NCBI RefSeq assembly: GCF_002858925.1
Contig: NZ_PJRS01000045.1
Span: 1 to 64,000, forward strand
Length of the DNA: 64,000 nucleotides
From: Caulobacter zeae
GTDB lineage: Bacteria; Pseudomonadota; Alphaproteobacteria; Caulobacterales; Caulobacteraceae
Direction: 5' to 3'
A model generated the notes under the pieces. The model saw only the letters and a list, made by a program, of their open reading frames with translations, had not been told where the DNA came from and searched no databases. Shown here one piece after another: positions 38,722 to 47,328 of this stretch (position 1 is the stretch's first letter; every line of letters starts with the position of its first letter). A program made the translations under genes and the position numbers.

Positions 38722-39318
38722 TTACCCCAGCAGGCAGGCCAAAACCGACTTCATGACCGTGGCCATGGCCTGGCGGTCCTGCTCGGGGTGGTTGACGCTG
38801 CGGATGACCAGGCCGTCGAACATCGCGCCGATCAGTTCGGTGCGGGCGGCGAACTCTGCCTCGCTCCATTCGGGCTTGCGGCTGCGCTCCAGCATCTGGC
38901 TGGCCAGGGCGCGCTCCTGGTCGTCGGCGGCGCGGACGATCGCGGCGACCTTGGGATTGCGCGAGGCCTCGGCCATCACCTCCAGCACCAGCGGCGCGCG
39001 GCGCGGGTCGTAGCACTTGCTGACCGCCTCATCGATGTGGTCGAGCATGGCGTCGAGCAGCGTGCCCGGCCGGCTTTCCAGCTCGGCGAACTTCTCGCGC
39101 ATCTCGGCCAGGTCCTGGGCGACGATCGCCGCGACCATGGCTTCCTTGTTCTCGAAGTAGCGATAGATCTGGCCCACGCTCAGGCCCGCGGCCTTGGCGA
39201 TCTCGGCCATGCTGGCGCCATGGAAGCCGGCCTGGCGCACCACGTCACAGGCCGCGTCCAGAATCTGTTGCCGCCGCGCCTCGGGCGTCGGCTTGGCGTT
39301 TGAACTCACGTCGACCAT
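38722..39318 (-). CDS. tipR: TetR-family repressor of the adjacent efflux operon
   Basis: A 198-residue TetR regulator. The helix-turn-helix (about 27-62) reads AGFHGASMAEIAKAAGLSVGQIYRYFENKEAMV, and the ligand-binding helical domain follows. It is divergent from acrA-acrB-nodT, and a perfect 24-base palindrome lies between them directly over the efflux promoter. Autoregulated repression relieved by a pump substrate is the obvious model. I recall the C. crescentus repressor of an AcrAB-NodT pump being called TipR, in a similar chromosomal setting. The symbol is given on that basis and should be checked by alignment. Confidence 0.85.
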   Translation of the reverse strand: MVDVSSNAKPTPEARRQQILDAACDVVRQAGFHGASMAEIAKAAGLSVGQIYRYFENKEAMVAAIVAQDLAEMREKFAELESRPGTLLDAMLDHIDEAVSKCYDPRRAPLVLEVMAEASRNPKVAAIVRAADDQERALASQMLERSRKPEWSEAEFAARTELIGAMFDGLVIRSVNHPEQDRQAMATVMKSVLACLLG

Positions 39319-39378
39319 CGAGCGGTCCCGTTCTCCATTACATTTCCGTCAGGTCAACTGGGCCGACAGGACGGGGTG

Positions 39379-39407
39379 TTGACTTCGCCTTACCCCGGGC
39401 CTATGTC
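39379..39407 (+). promoter_or_regulatory. sigma-70-type promoter of the efflux operon
   Basis: TTGACT (39379-39384) and TATGTC (39402-39407) are separated by 17 bases. The predicted start of transcription is about 39414, immediately before the palindromic operator, so bound repressor would block initiation or clearance. Confidence 0.55.
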
Positions 39408-39415
39408 CAGCGCAA

Positions 39416-39439
39416 TTGAGAATGAACGTTCATTCTCAA
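39416..39439. promoter_or_regulatory. TetR-type operator, perfect 24-base palindrome
   Basis: Each half reads TTGAGAATGAAC / GTTCATTCTCAA with no spacer, giving 12-base arms without a mismatch. Its placement between the divergent tetR and acrA genes, just downstream of the putative efflux promoter, makes it the probable repressor binding site. Confidence 0.8.
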
Positions 39440-39509
39440 ATTGTTCATCATAGGCGCGTCGTCAAGGGGACCTCCCCCCCTGCGGCAGCCTGTCGCTCCG
39501 GGGATATCC

Positions 39510-40664
39510 ATGGCTATCAAACGTCCGCTCGCCGCTTCGGCGGTTCTTCTGGCGGCTGTCTCGCTCACCCTCGCCGCCTGCGGGCAAGGCAAGGGCGGAG
39601 CCGCGGGCGGCATGGGCGCGGGCGGTCCCACGCCCGTGGGCGTCGTGGTCGTCAAGACCGAGCCGGTGACCCTGACCAGCGAACTGCAAGGCCGCACCTC
39701 GGCCTATCTGGTCTCGGAAGTGCGTCCGCAGGTCGGCGGCATCGTCAAGGCCCGCCTGTTCCAGGAAGGCTCCTACGTCCGCGCCGGTCAGCCGCTCTAC
39801 CAGATCGAGCCGGCCACCTTCCAGGCGTCGCTCAACAGCGCCCAGGCGGGCCTGGCCCAGGCCCAGGCGACCTACACCGCCGCCAAGCTGAAGGCCGACC
39901 GCTACAAGGAACTGGTCGCGGTCAACGCCGTCTCCAAGCAGGACAACGACGACGCCCAGGCCGCCGCCCAGCAGGCCGCCGCGAACGTCGCCGCCCAGAA
40001 GGCCGCGGTCGAGAACGCCCGCATCAACCTGGGCTGGACCCGCGTGGTCGCCCCGATCTCGGGCCGCATCGGCAAGAGCTCGGTGACCCCCGGCGCCCTG
40101 GTCACCGCCAGCCAGGCCACGGCCCTGGCCACCATCCAGAACCTCGACAAGATCTATGTCGACCTGACCCAGTCGTCGGCCGAACTGCTGCAGCTGCAGC
40201 GTGATCTCGCCGGCGGCCAGCTGGGCCGCTCGGGTTCGGCCCAGGTCAGCCTGAAGCTGGAAGACGGCTCGACCTACCCGGTGCAGGGCCGCCTGGACTT
40301 CGCCGACGTCACCGTCGACCAGACCACCGGCTCGTTCGGCCTGCGCGCCACCTTCGACAACCCGAACGGCACGCTGCTGCCGGGCATGTACGTTCGCGCC
40401 ACCCTGGGCAAGGGCGTGGCCTCCAACGGCGTGCTGATCCCGCAGGCCGGCGTCAGCCGCGACCCGAAGGGCAACGCCACGGTCACCGTGGTCGGCGCCA
40501 AGGGCGTGGCCGAGATCCGTCCGATCACCGTCGGCCAGACGGTCGGCGACAAGTGGCTGGTCACCTCCGGCCTGAAGGTCGGCGACCAGGTCATCGTCGA
40601 AGGCCTGCAGAAGGTCCGTCCTGGCGCGCCCGTGAAGGCCGCCGTCATCACCGCTCAACGCTAA
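39510..40664 (+). CDS. acrA: RND efflux periplasmic adaptor (AcrA-type lipoprotein)
   Basis: A 384-residue membrane fusion protein. The lipoprotein signal ends in LTLAAC, so it is anchored by a lipidated Cys. The lipoyl half-motifs are VSEVRPQVGGIVKARLFQEGSYV and NLGWTRVVAPISGRIG. An alpha-hairpin of Ala/Gln-rich coiled coil lies between (about 95-175), and beta-barrel and membrane-proximal domains follow (PGMYVRATLG, GDQVIVEGLQKVRPG). It bridges AcrB and the outer-membrane channel. I start at the ATG at 39510 (GGGGAT upstream), which begins the lipoprotein signal; an earlier in-frame start would overlap the operator. acrB follows after 12 bases. Confidence 0.93.
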   Translation: MAIKRPLAASAVLLAAVSLTLAACGQGKGGAAGGMGAGGPTPVGVVVVKTEPVTLTSELQGRTSAYLVSEVRPQVGGIVKARLFQEGSYVRAGQPLYQIEPATFQASLNSAQAGLAQAQATYTAAKLKADRYKELVAVNAVSKQDNDDAQAAAQQAAANVAAQKAAVENARINLGWTRVVAPISGRIGKSSVTPGALVTASQATALATIQNLDKIYVDLTQSSAELLQLQRDLAGGQLGRSGSAQVSLKLEDGSTYPVQGRLDFADVTVDQTTGSFGLRATFDNPNGTLLPGMYVRATLGKGVASNGVLIPQAGVSRDPKGNATVTVVGAKGVAEIRPITVGQTVGDKWLVTSGLKVGDQVIVEGLQKVRPGAPVKAAVITAQR

Positions 40665-40676
40665 GGCCGGCCCACA

Positions 40677-43600
40677 ATGCTGTCCCGTTTCTTCATCGAC
40701 AGACCCATCTTCGCATGGGTGGTCGCGATCGTGATCATGCTGGCGGGGGCGCTCGCCATCCGCACGCTGCCGATCGCGCAGTATCCCGAGATCGCCCTGC
40801 CGCAGGTCTCGGTCTCCGCCAACTATCCGGGCGCCTCGGCCAAGACGGTCGAGGACAGCGTCACCCAGGTCATCGAACAGAAGATGAAGGGCCTCGACGG
40901 CCTGGATTACATGTCGTCGACCAGCGACAGCTCGGGCTCGGCCACGGTCACCCTGACCTTCAAGGCCGGCACCGACATCGACATCGCCCAGGTGCAGGTC
41001 CAGAACAAGCTGCAGACTGCCACCGCCCTGCTGCCGCAGGAAGTGCAGCAGCAAGGCCTGACGGTCGCCAAGTCGGCCCGTAACTTCATGATGGTCGTCG
41101 GCCTCTATTCGGAGAGCAACGCCACCACCAACACCGACCTGGCCGACTACATCGCGTCCAACATCCAGGACCCGCTGAGCCGCGTCGACGGTGTCGGCGA
41201 AGTGCAGCTGTTCGGCGCCCAGTACGCCATGCGCATCTGGCTCGACCCGAACAAGCTGTCGTCCTACAGCCTGACGCCTTCGGACGTGTCGGCGGCCATC
41301 CAGGCCCAGAACGCGCAGGTTTCGGCCGGCCAGCTGGGCGGCACGCCCAACCTGCCGGGCACGGGCCTGAACGCCACGATCACGGCCCAGTCGCGCCTGC
41401 AGACGCCCGAAGAGTTCGAGAACATCATCGTCAAGAACAGCACGGGCGGGGCCCTGGTCCGCCTGCGCGACGTCGCCCGCGTCGAGCTGGGCGCCGAAAG
41501 CTACGTCTCGACCGCCAAGTTCAACGGCCGTCCGGCCGCGGGTCTGGCCATCCGCCTGGCCCCGGGCGCCAACGCCCTCGACACCGCCAAGGCGGTGAAG
41601 GAGCAGATGGCAACGCTCGAGAAGACCTTCCCGGCCGGCTACAAGTACGTCGTTCCCTACGACTCCACGCCGTTCGTGGAACTGTCGATCCACGAAGTGA
41701 TCAAGACGCTGGTTGAAGCCATCATCCTGGTCTTCATCGTCATGTTCCTGTTCCTGCAGAACTGGCGCGCCACCCTGATCCCGACCATCGCCGTCCCGGT
41801 CGTCCTCCTGGGCACCTTCGGCATCCTCGCGGCCTTCGGCTACTCCATCAACACCCTGACCATGTTCGGCCTCGTGCTGGCCATCGGCCTGCTCGTCGAC
41901 GACGCCATCGTCGTGGTCGAGAACGTCGAGCGGGTGATGAGCGAGGAGGGCCTCTCCCCCGTCGAGGCCACCCGCAAGTCGATGGGCGAGATCACCGGCG
42001 CCCTGATCGGCATCGCCCTGGTGCTGTCGGCGGTGTTCGTGCCGATGGCCTTCTTCAGCGGTTCGCAAGGCGTCATCTACCGCCAGTTCTCGATCACCAT
42101 CGTCTCGGCGATGATGCTGTCGGTCGTGGTCGCCCTGGTGCTGACGCCGGCGCTCTGCGCCACCATGCTGAAGCCGCATGACCGCGCCCACGGCGAGGCT
42201 CTGCGCACCGATCATCCGGGCGCGCTCGGTGCGGTGATCAACTTCTTCAACCGCTTCTTCAACTGGTTCAACCGCAGCTTCAACGACGTCTCGGGACGCT
42301 ATCAGGGCGGGGTCCGCAAGATCCTCGGCCGCAGTGTCCGCTGGATGGCCATCTACGGCGTGATCATCCTGGTCATGGGCCTGCTGTTCGTCCGCCTGCC
42401 CAGCGCCTTCCTGCCGGAAGAAGACCAGGGGATCATGATCACCCTCGTCCAGCTGCCGCCGGGCGCCACCGAGGAACGCACCCTGGGCGTCCTCGACCAG
42501 GTCCGCAGCCACTTCATGGACGACGAGAAGGAAGCCGTGCAGTCGGTGTTCACCGTCTCGGGCTTCAGCTTCAGCGGCGCCGGCCAGAACGCCGGTCTCG
42601 CCTTCGTACGCCTGAAGGACTTCGACGAACGCAAGGCCGCCAACCTCAAGGCTCCGGCCGTCGCCGGCCGCGCCATGGGCAAGTTCCTGCAGATCCGCGA
42701 TGCGATGGTGTTCGCCGTCGTGCCGCCGGCCGTGCCGGAACTGGGCACCTCGTCGGGCTTCGACTTCCAGCTGCAGGACATCGGCGGCGTGGGCCATGAC
42801 GCCCTCACCGCGGCCCGCAACCAGGTCCTGGGCATGGCTGGCCAGGATCCCAACCTGGTCGGCGTGCGTCCCAACGGCCAGGAAGACACCCCGCAGCTGA
42901 AGATCGACATCGACCAGGCCAAGGCCGGCTCGATGGGCCTGACCACGGCCGACATCAACGCGGCGCTCAGCGCGGCGTGGGGCGGTTCGTACGTCAACGA
43001 CTTCATCGACCGCGGCCGGGTGAAGAAGGTCTACATGCAGGCCGACGCGCCCTACCGCATGAAGCCCGAAGACCTGAACAACTGGTACGTCCGCAACAGC
43101 AGCGGCCAGATGGTGCCCTTCTCGGCCTTCGCCACGACCCGCTGGGTCTACGGCTCGCCGCGTCTGGAGCGCTACAACGGCCTGTCGTCGATGAACATCC
43201 AGGGTGCTCCGGCCCCGGGCAAGAGCTCGGGCGACGCGATGGCGGCCATGGAGAAGATCGCCGCCCAGCTGCCGGCCGGCATCGGCTTCGAATGGACCGG
43301 CCTGTCGGCCCAGGAACGTGAAGCGGGCAACCAGGCTCCGGCCCTGTACGCGATCTCGATCCTGGTGGTGTTCCTGCTGCTGGCGGCCCTCTACGAGAGC
43401 TGGTCGATCCCGCTGTCGGTCATCATGGTCATCCCGCTCGGCATCGTCGGCGCCCTGCTGGCGACCACCCTGCGCGGCCTGAGCAACGACATCTACTTCC
43501 AGGTGGGCCTGCTCACGACCATGGGCCTGGCGGCCAAGAACGCCATCCTGATCGTCGAGTTCGCCAAGGAGATCTACGAGCGCACCGGCAACCTGGTGGA

Positions 43601-43871
43601 AGCCACGCTGGAAGCCGTCCGCATCCGTCTGCGCCCGATCATCATGACCTCGCTGGCCTTCGTCTTCGGCGTTCTGCCGCTGGCGATCTCCAACGGGGCC
43701 GGCTCGGGCAGCCAGCACGCGATCGGCACGGGCGTCATCGGCGGCATGCTGTCGGCGACCATCCTGGCGATCTTCTTCGTCCCGCTGTTCTTCGTGATCG
43801 TGGAACGGATCTTCAAGCCCAAGCCCCGTCACCACGACGAGGCCCCCGCCGCTCCGGTGGAAAGCCACTGA
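40677..43871 (+). CDS. acrB: RND multidrug efflux pump (AcrB-type)
   Basis: A 1064-residue inner-membrane proton/drug antiporter of the HAE1 family. It starts [17 protein letters not shown] with the first helix and has two large periplasmic loops. The proton-relay aspartates are in [27 protein letters not shown] and [16 protein letters not shown] lie in the second half, and the terminal tail is [15 protein letters not shown]. The length is normal for AcrB. It exports hydrophobic drugs, dyes or cell-derived metabolites through AcrA and the NodT-type channel encoded on either side. An open frame of over 1500 codons antisense to this operon is a GC-rich shadow. Confidence 0.95.
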   Translation: MLSRFFIDRPIFAWVVAIVIMLAGALAIRTLPIAQYPEIALPQVSVSANYPGASAKTVEDSVTQVIEQKMKGLDGLDYMSSTSDSSGSATVTLTFKAGTDIDIAQVQVQNKLQTATALLPQEVQQQGLTVAKSARNFMMVVGLYSESNATTNTDLADYIASNIQDPLSRVDGVGEVQLFGAQYAMRIWLDPNKLSSYSLTPSDVSAAIQAQNAQVSAGQLGGTPNLPGTGLNATITAQSRLQTPEEFENIIVKNSTGGALVRLRDVARVELGAESYVSTAKFNGRPAAGLAIRLAPGANALDTAKAVKEQMATLEKTFPAGYKYVVPYDSTPFVELSIHEVIKTLVEAIILVFIVMFLFLQNWRATLIPTIAVPVVLLGTFGILAAFGYSINTLTMFGLVLAIGLLVDDAIVVVENVERVMSEEGLSPVEATRKSMGEITGALIGIALVLSAVFVPMAFFSGSQGVIYRQFSITIVSAMMLSVVVALVLTPALCATMLKPHDRAHGEALRTDHPGALGAVINFFNRFFNWFNRSFNDVSGRYQGGVRKILGRSVRWMAIYGVIILVMGLLFVRLPSAFLPEEDQGIMITLVQLPPGATEERTLGVLDQVRSHFMDDEKEAVQSVFTVSGFSFSGAGQNAGLAFVRLKDFDERKAANLKAPAVAGRAMGKFLQIRDAMVFAVVPPAVPELGTSSGFDFQLQDIGGVGHDALTAARNQVLGMAGQDPNLVGVRPNGQEDTPQLKIDIDQAKAGSMGLTTADINAALSAAWGGSYVNDFIDRGRVKKVYMQADAPYRMKPEDLNNWYVRNSSGQMVPFSAFATTRWVYGSPRLERYNGLSSMNIQGAPAPGKSSGDAMAAMEKIAAQLPAGIGFEWTGLSAQEREAGNQAPALYAISILVVFLLLAALYESWSIPLSVIMVIPLGIVGALLATTLRGLSNDIYFQVGLLTTMGLAAKNAILIVEFAKEIYERTGNLVEATLEAVRIRLRPIIMTSLAFVFGVLPLAISNGAGSGSQHAIGTGVIGGMLSATILAIFFVPLFFVIVERIFKPKPRHHDEAPAAPVESH

Positions 43872-43872
43872 G

Positions 43873-45303
43873 ATGATGCTTCGTAACCTCACCCTCACCC
43901 TGCTGGCGGCCAGCGCGCTGACTGCCTGCACCATGGCCCCCAAGTACGAGCGACCGGCCCTGCCGGTCGCCACGACCTGGCCCACGGCTTCGGCCAACGG
44001 CCAGGCGGCTTCGGCAGGCGACCTCGCCTGGAAGCAGGTGTTCGAGGATCCCCGCCTGGCGGGGACCATCGACCTGGCCCTGGCCAACAACCGCGACCTG
44101 CGGGTCGCGGTGCTCAACATCGAGCAGGCCCGCGCCACCTATCGCATCCAGCGCGCGGCCCTGCTGCCGACGGTCAACGGCACGCTCTCGGGCACCAAGA
44201 GCGAGACCCCGACGGCGGCTTCGGGCTTCGGCTCGGCGATCGGCGGCTCGGGCTCGCTGGAGATCGAGAACTACAACGCCACCGTCGGCGTCACCTCGTA
44301 CGAGCTCGACATTTTCGGGCGCGTGCGCAGCCTCAAGGACCAGGCGCTGCACAGCTACCTGGCCACCGAGGAGACCGCCCGGGCGACGCAGATCAGCCTG
44401 ATCGCCGAGACGGCCAACGCCTGGCTGACCCTGGCGGCCGACCAGGACCTGCTGGCCCTGGCCAAGGACACGCTGAAGAGCCGTGAAGACAGCCTCGCCC
44501 TGGCCCAGCGCCAGTTCGACGTCGGCGCGGCCTCGCAGCTGGACCTGCGCACCTCGCAGACCCTGGCCGAGACCGCCCGTTCGGACGTGGCGACCTACAC
44601 GGCCCAGGTCGAGCGCGACAAGAACGCCCTGCGACTGCTGGCCGGTACGGAAGTTCCGGCCGACCTGCAGCCCGCCGGCGGCCTGATCACCGCCCAGATC
44701 CTTCCCGATCTGCCGGCGGGCGTGGCCTCGGACGTGCTGACCCGTCGTCCCGACGTGCTGGCCGCCGAGCACAGCCTGATGGGCGCCAACGCCAATATCG
44801 GCGCGGCCCGCGCGGCCTTCTTCCCGCGCATCAGCCTGACCGGCTCGTACGGCAGCGCCAGCGCCGACCTCGACGGCCTGTTCAAGAGCGGCACCAAGAG
44901 CTGGAGCTTCGCCCCCAGCATCAGCGTGCCGATCTTCGCCGGCGGGGCCAACAAGGCCGGGCTCGACAGCGCCAAGGCCGGCCAGAAGATCGCCGTGGCG
45001 ACCTACGAGAAGACCGTGCAGACGGCCTTCCGCGAGGTTTCCGACGCCCTGGCCACTCAGGCCACGATCGGCGATCGCCTGGCCGCCCAGGAACGGGTGG
45101 CCGCCGCCGCCGCCGACACCGCGCGCCTGACCAAGCTGCGCTACGACCGCGGCGTCGACAGCTCGCTCGTCCTGCTCGACGCCCAGCGCACGCAGTATTC
45201 GGCCCAGCAGGGCCTGATCAACGCGCGCCTGGCCCGGGCCAGCAACCTGGTCACGCTCTACAAGGTCCTCGGCGGCGGCGCTCCCGCCGGCAAGGGGTCC
45301 TGA
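43873..45303 (+). CDS. nodT: RND outer-membrane channel lipoprotein (NodT/OprM type)
   Basis: A 476-residue outer-membrane factor. The lipobox is LTAC at residues 16-19, followed by TMAPKYERP. Two TolC-like repeats each contain long helices (ALANNRDLRVAVLNIEQARATYRIQRA; FREVSDALATQATIGDRLAAQERV) and the GAARAAFFPRISLTGSYG beta-strand block. It completes the tripartite pump and starts 1 base after the acrB stop (TGAGATG). After its stop, 45304-45478 contains GC-rich hairpins (GGGGAGGG / CCCTCCCC) but no T-tract terminator that I would call. Confidence 0.93.
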   Translation: MMLRNLTLTLLAASALTACTMAPKYERPALPVATTWPTASANGQAASAGDLAWKQVFEDPRLAGTIDLALANNRDLRVAVLNIEQARATYRIQRAALLPTVNGTLSGTKSETPTAASGFGSAIGGSGSLEIENYNATVGVTSYELDIFGRVRSLKDQALHSYLATEETARATQISLIAETANAWLTLAADQDLLALAKDTLKSREDSLALAQRQFDVGAASQLDLRTSQTLAETARSDVATYTAQVERDKNALRLLAGTEVPADLQPAGGLITAQILPDLPAGVASDVLTRRPDVLAAEHSLMGANANIGAARAAFFPRISLTGSYGSASADLDGLFKSGTKSWSFAPSISVPIFAGGANKAGLDSAKAGQKIAVATYEKTVQTAFREVSDALATQATIGDRLAAQERVAAAAADTARLTKLRYDRGVDSSLVLLDAQRTQYSAQQGLINARLARASNLVTLYKVLGGGAPAGKGS

Positions 45304-45478
45304 ACTGATCGGGGAGGGTAAGGCCCCTCCCCCAACCGATCCCCGCGCGACGGTGCGGGGCTGATCGCGGCGGCATCCCCCCGGACACGCCGCGACCGGA
45401 AGGGGCGCATCACCCCCCCAATCCCAGATGCGTCCCTTCCACCCTACTTCCTGACAATCTGTCCAGCGCCCTGCGCAG

Positions 45479-45563
45479 TCCTCGTCCTTCGACAAGCTCA
45501 GGATGAGGACCAAGTCCAAGGCCGCTCGTTCGGCGATCTCACCCTGAGCTTGTCGAAGGGCCG
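45479..45563. repeat. intergenic repeat family E, copy 2
   Basis: The left arm CTTCGACAAGCTCAGGATGA and right arm ACCCTGAGCTTGTCGAAGG face each other. The right arm lies inside the sulfotransferase gene and encodes its last codons (P-S-T-S-S-G) and TGA stop. It sits between the convergent nodT and sulfotransferase genes. Confidence 0.85.
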
Positions 45564-46687
45564 CCCGCCGCTTCCAGCCGCGCGTGCAGGTCGTCCAGCC
45601 GGGCCGCGCAGGCCGCCCGGATCGCCGGATCGACCTCGGCTCGCTTGGCCGCCCCGTCCGGCCTGAACGCCCGCTCGGGCGCCTTGGCGTCGATCGCCGC
45701 CGCCGCCGTCATCGCCTCGCTCTCGAGGGCATCAGGCGCCCAGCCGAAATGCGGCAGCACGCGACCCGCCGCCGCCCCCGGCAACGTCTCGTAGTTCACC
45801 AGCAGCCCCTCCCCGTCGGCCGCGAAGGCCGCCAGCATCGCCTCGCCGATCGCCGCCAGCACGGCGGCCTGGTAGTCGGCGTCCGGCGTCGCCGGCTGCG
45901 CCAGGCCGAACACGGCCGGCGCCACCACCTGCGGAACCATCTGCATGCCCGGCGAGCGGGCGTGCGAGACCATCACCTCGGCTGGCGCGCGATAGAGGTG
46001 CAGCCACCGCGTCCGCGGAAAAGCCTCGCGGAAGAGGTCGAAGAAGCGGGCGTGCCAGCAGTCCAGCTTGAGGAACAATCGCTCGTCCCCCGCCCCGCGC
46101 GCCCGGCCCAACGCCGCCACCACGCCGCGCAGCAGGGCGACCTTGCGGTCGGGGGGTAGGTCGCCCCGCACGACGTGGTCGATCGGCGCGGCCTCCGACA
46201 GCACGGTCGCCCCTTCCGGCGCGCCCAGCATCCGGCCCAGCAGGGTCGAGCCGCAGCGCGACATGTGGAAGACGAGGCCGTCGGGGACCGGTCCCGCCAG
46301 CCCCTCCAGCGCCGACAGCGGCGTACGCAGGCGCAGCAGCCGGTTCAGCGGCGCCGACCAGACCTTGGGCACGCTCTCGCCGAAGAACGATTCCTCCAGC
46401 CGCCGCGCGCCGAAGAACGCCCAGTCGACCGCGTCCTCGCCCGGCGAGACGGCGACCGGCAGCCAGCCGGCCGCCGGCGCGACCGCACGCGGGACCACGC
46501 CCCGCCGCGTCAGCCGCTCGGTCAGCCCCGGCGCGGCCAGACCCCAGGCGGCGGCGAGCGCCTGCGCCTCGTGGGCGAAGTCCTCGTCGCGGAAATGGTC
46601 GGCGAGCCTGGCGCAGGCGCTCACGTCCTCGGCCAGCCGCGCCATGAAGACGTCCAGATCCCGCGTCGCGTCCGCCGTAAGTTGCAT
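45539..46687 (-). CDS. sulfotransferase family protein
   Basis: A 382-residue cytoplasmic protein. An N-terminal region of about 130 residues without a recognised domain precedes a PAPS-dependent sulfotransferase fold. The phosphosulfate loop is VFHMSRCGSTLLGRML (143-150 at its core), with FLKLDCWHARFFDLFREAFPRTRWLHLYRAPAEVMVSHARSPG as the 3'-phosphate-binding part. The target could be a carbohydrate, peptide or small molecule. It is divergent, 50 bases apart, from an aspartyl/asparaginyl beta-hydroxylase gene. The ATG at 46687 is preferred over an earlier one. Its stop codon and last six residues come from a family-E repeat, so the ancestral C-terminus was probably different. Confidence 0.78.
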   Translation of the reverse strand: MQLTADATRDLDVFMARLAEDVSACARLADHFRDEDFAHEAQALAAAWGLAAPGLTERLTRRGVVPRAVAPAAGWLPVAVSPGEDAVDWAFFGARRLEESFFGESVPKVWSAPLNRLLRLRTPLSALEGLAGPVPDGLVFHMSRCGSTLLGRMLGAPEGATVLSEAAPIDHVVRGDLPPDRKVALLRGVVAALGRARGAGDERLFLKLDCWHARFFDLFREAFPRTRWLHLYRAPAEVMVSHARSPGMQMVPQVVAPAVFGLAQPATPDADYQAAVLAAIGEAMLAAFAADGEGLLVNYETLPGAAAGRVLPHFGWAPDALESEAMTAAAAIDAKAPERAFRPDGAAKRAEVDPAIRAACAARLDDLHARLEAAGGPSTSSG

Positions 46688-46737
46688 GCCCGCCCCTGGC
46701 CCTTGTCGGTTGAAGGGCGGCACAATAGGCTCGGGCG

Positions 46738-47328
46738 ATGGGATTTCCAGACCGCCTGAAGCTGCCGCTCGCCTTCGATCCGATCCGCCTGCGCGCCGAC
46801 CTCGAGGCCCTGACCGCCGGCGCCGACTGGATCGCCCACTTCGTCACCCAGAACTACGACGGCGACTGGAGCGTCATCCCCCTGCGCTGCCAGGCCGGCG
46901 CCAGCCATCCGGTGATGATGATCTATTCGGATCCCGGCGCGACGGCCTTCGAGGACACGCCGTTCCTGGCTCCCTGCCCCTATTTCCGCGAAGTGATCGC
47001 CGCCTTCCCGTTCCAGGCCACCAGCGTGCGGCTGATGAAGCTGGCCCCCGGCTCGGTGATCAAGACCCACCACGACGAGGACCTCGACGCGGGCTCGCTG
47101 CTGGTGCGCTTCCACGTGCCGGTGGTCACCAATCCCGACGTCGACTTCCGCCTGAACAGTCGCCGCGTGGTGATGGAGGCCGGCAGCGCCTGGTACCTCA
47201 AGCTCACCGACCCCCACAGCGTGGCCAACCACGGAACCGAAGACCGCGTGCACCTGGTGATCGACGGCTACGTCAACGACTGGGTGCGGGGGTTGTTCGC
47301 CGAAGAGGCTACGCCCCCAGCAGCGTGA
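46738..47328 (+). CDS. aspartyl/asparaginyl beta-hydroxylase-type dioxygenase
   Basis: A 196-residue Fe(II)/2-oxoglutarate oxygenase of the AspH fold. The core shows VRLMKLAPGSVIKTHHDEDL (iron ligand His111 or His112) and DPHSVANHGTEDRVHLVIDG (iron ligand His160, 2-oxoglutarate-binding Arg170). The whole protein is a single catalytic domain without membrane or TPR segments. Bacterial members hydroxylate Asp/Asn in peptides or act on small molecules; the substrate here is unknown. It is divergent from a sulfotransferase and its 3' end overlaps the opposing GH3 gene by 20 bases. Confidence 0.87.
   Translation: MGFPDRLKLPLAFDPIRLRADLEALTAGADWIAHFVTQNYDGDWSVIPLRCQAGASHPVMMIYSDPGATAFEDTPFLAPCPYFREVIAAFPFQATSVRLMKLAPGSVIKTHHDEDLDAGSLLVRFHVPVVTNPDVDFRLNSRRVVMEAGSAWYLKLTDPHSVANHGTEDRVHLVIDGYVNDWVRGLFAEEATPPAA

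Noticed and set aside
39462-44138. Open frame of about 1558 codons on the minus strand across the acrA-acrB-nodT operon
   Set aside because: It is a GC-rich shadow in the antisense frame: its composition is low-complexity (His/Gln/Arg/Gly runs), it has no recognisable domain, and the plus strand carries three clear RND genes.
45304-45478. Hairpins after nodT as an intrinsic terminator
   Set aside because: GGGGAGGG / CCCTCCCC and GATCCCCGC / GCGGGG can pair, but no T-rich run follows, so I did not call a terminator.
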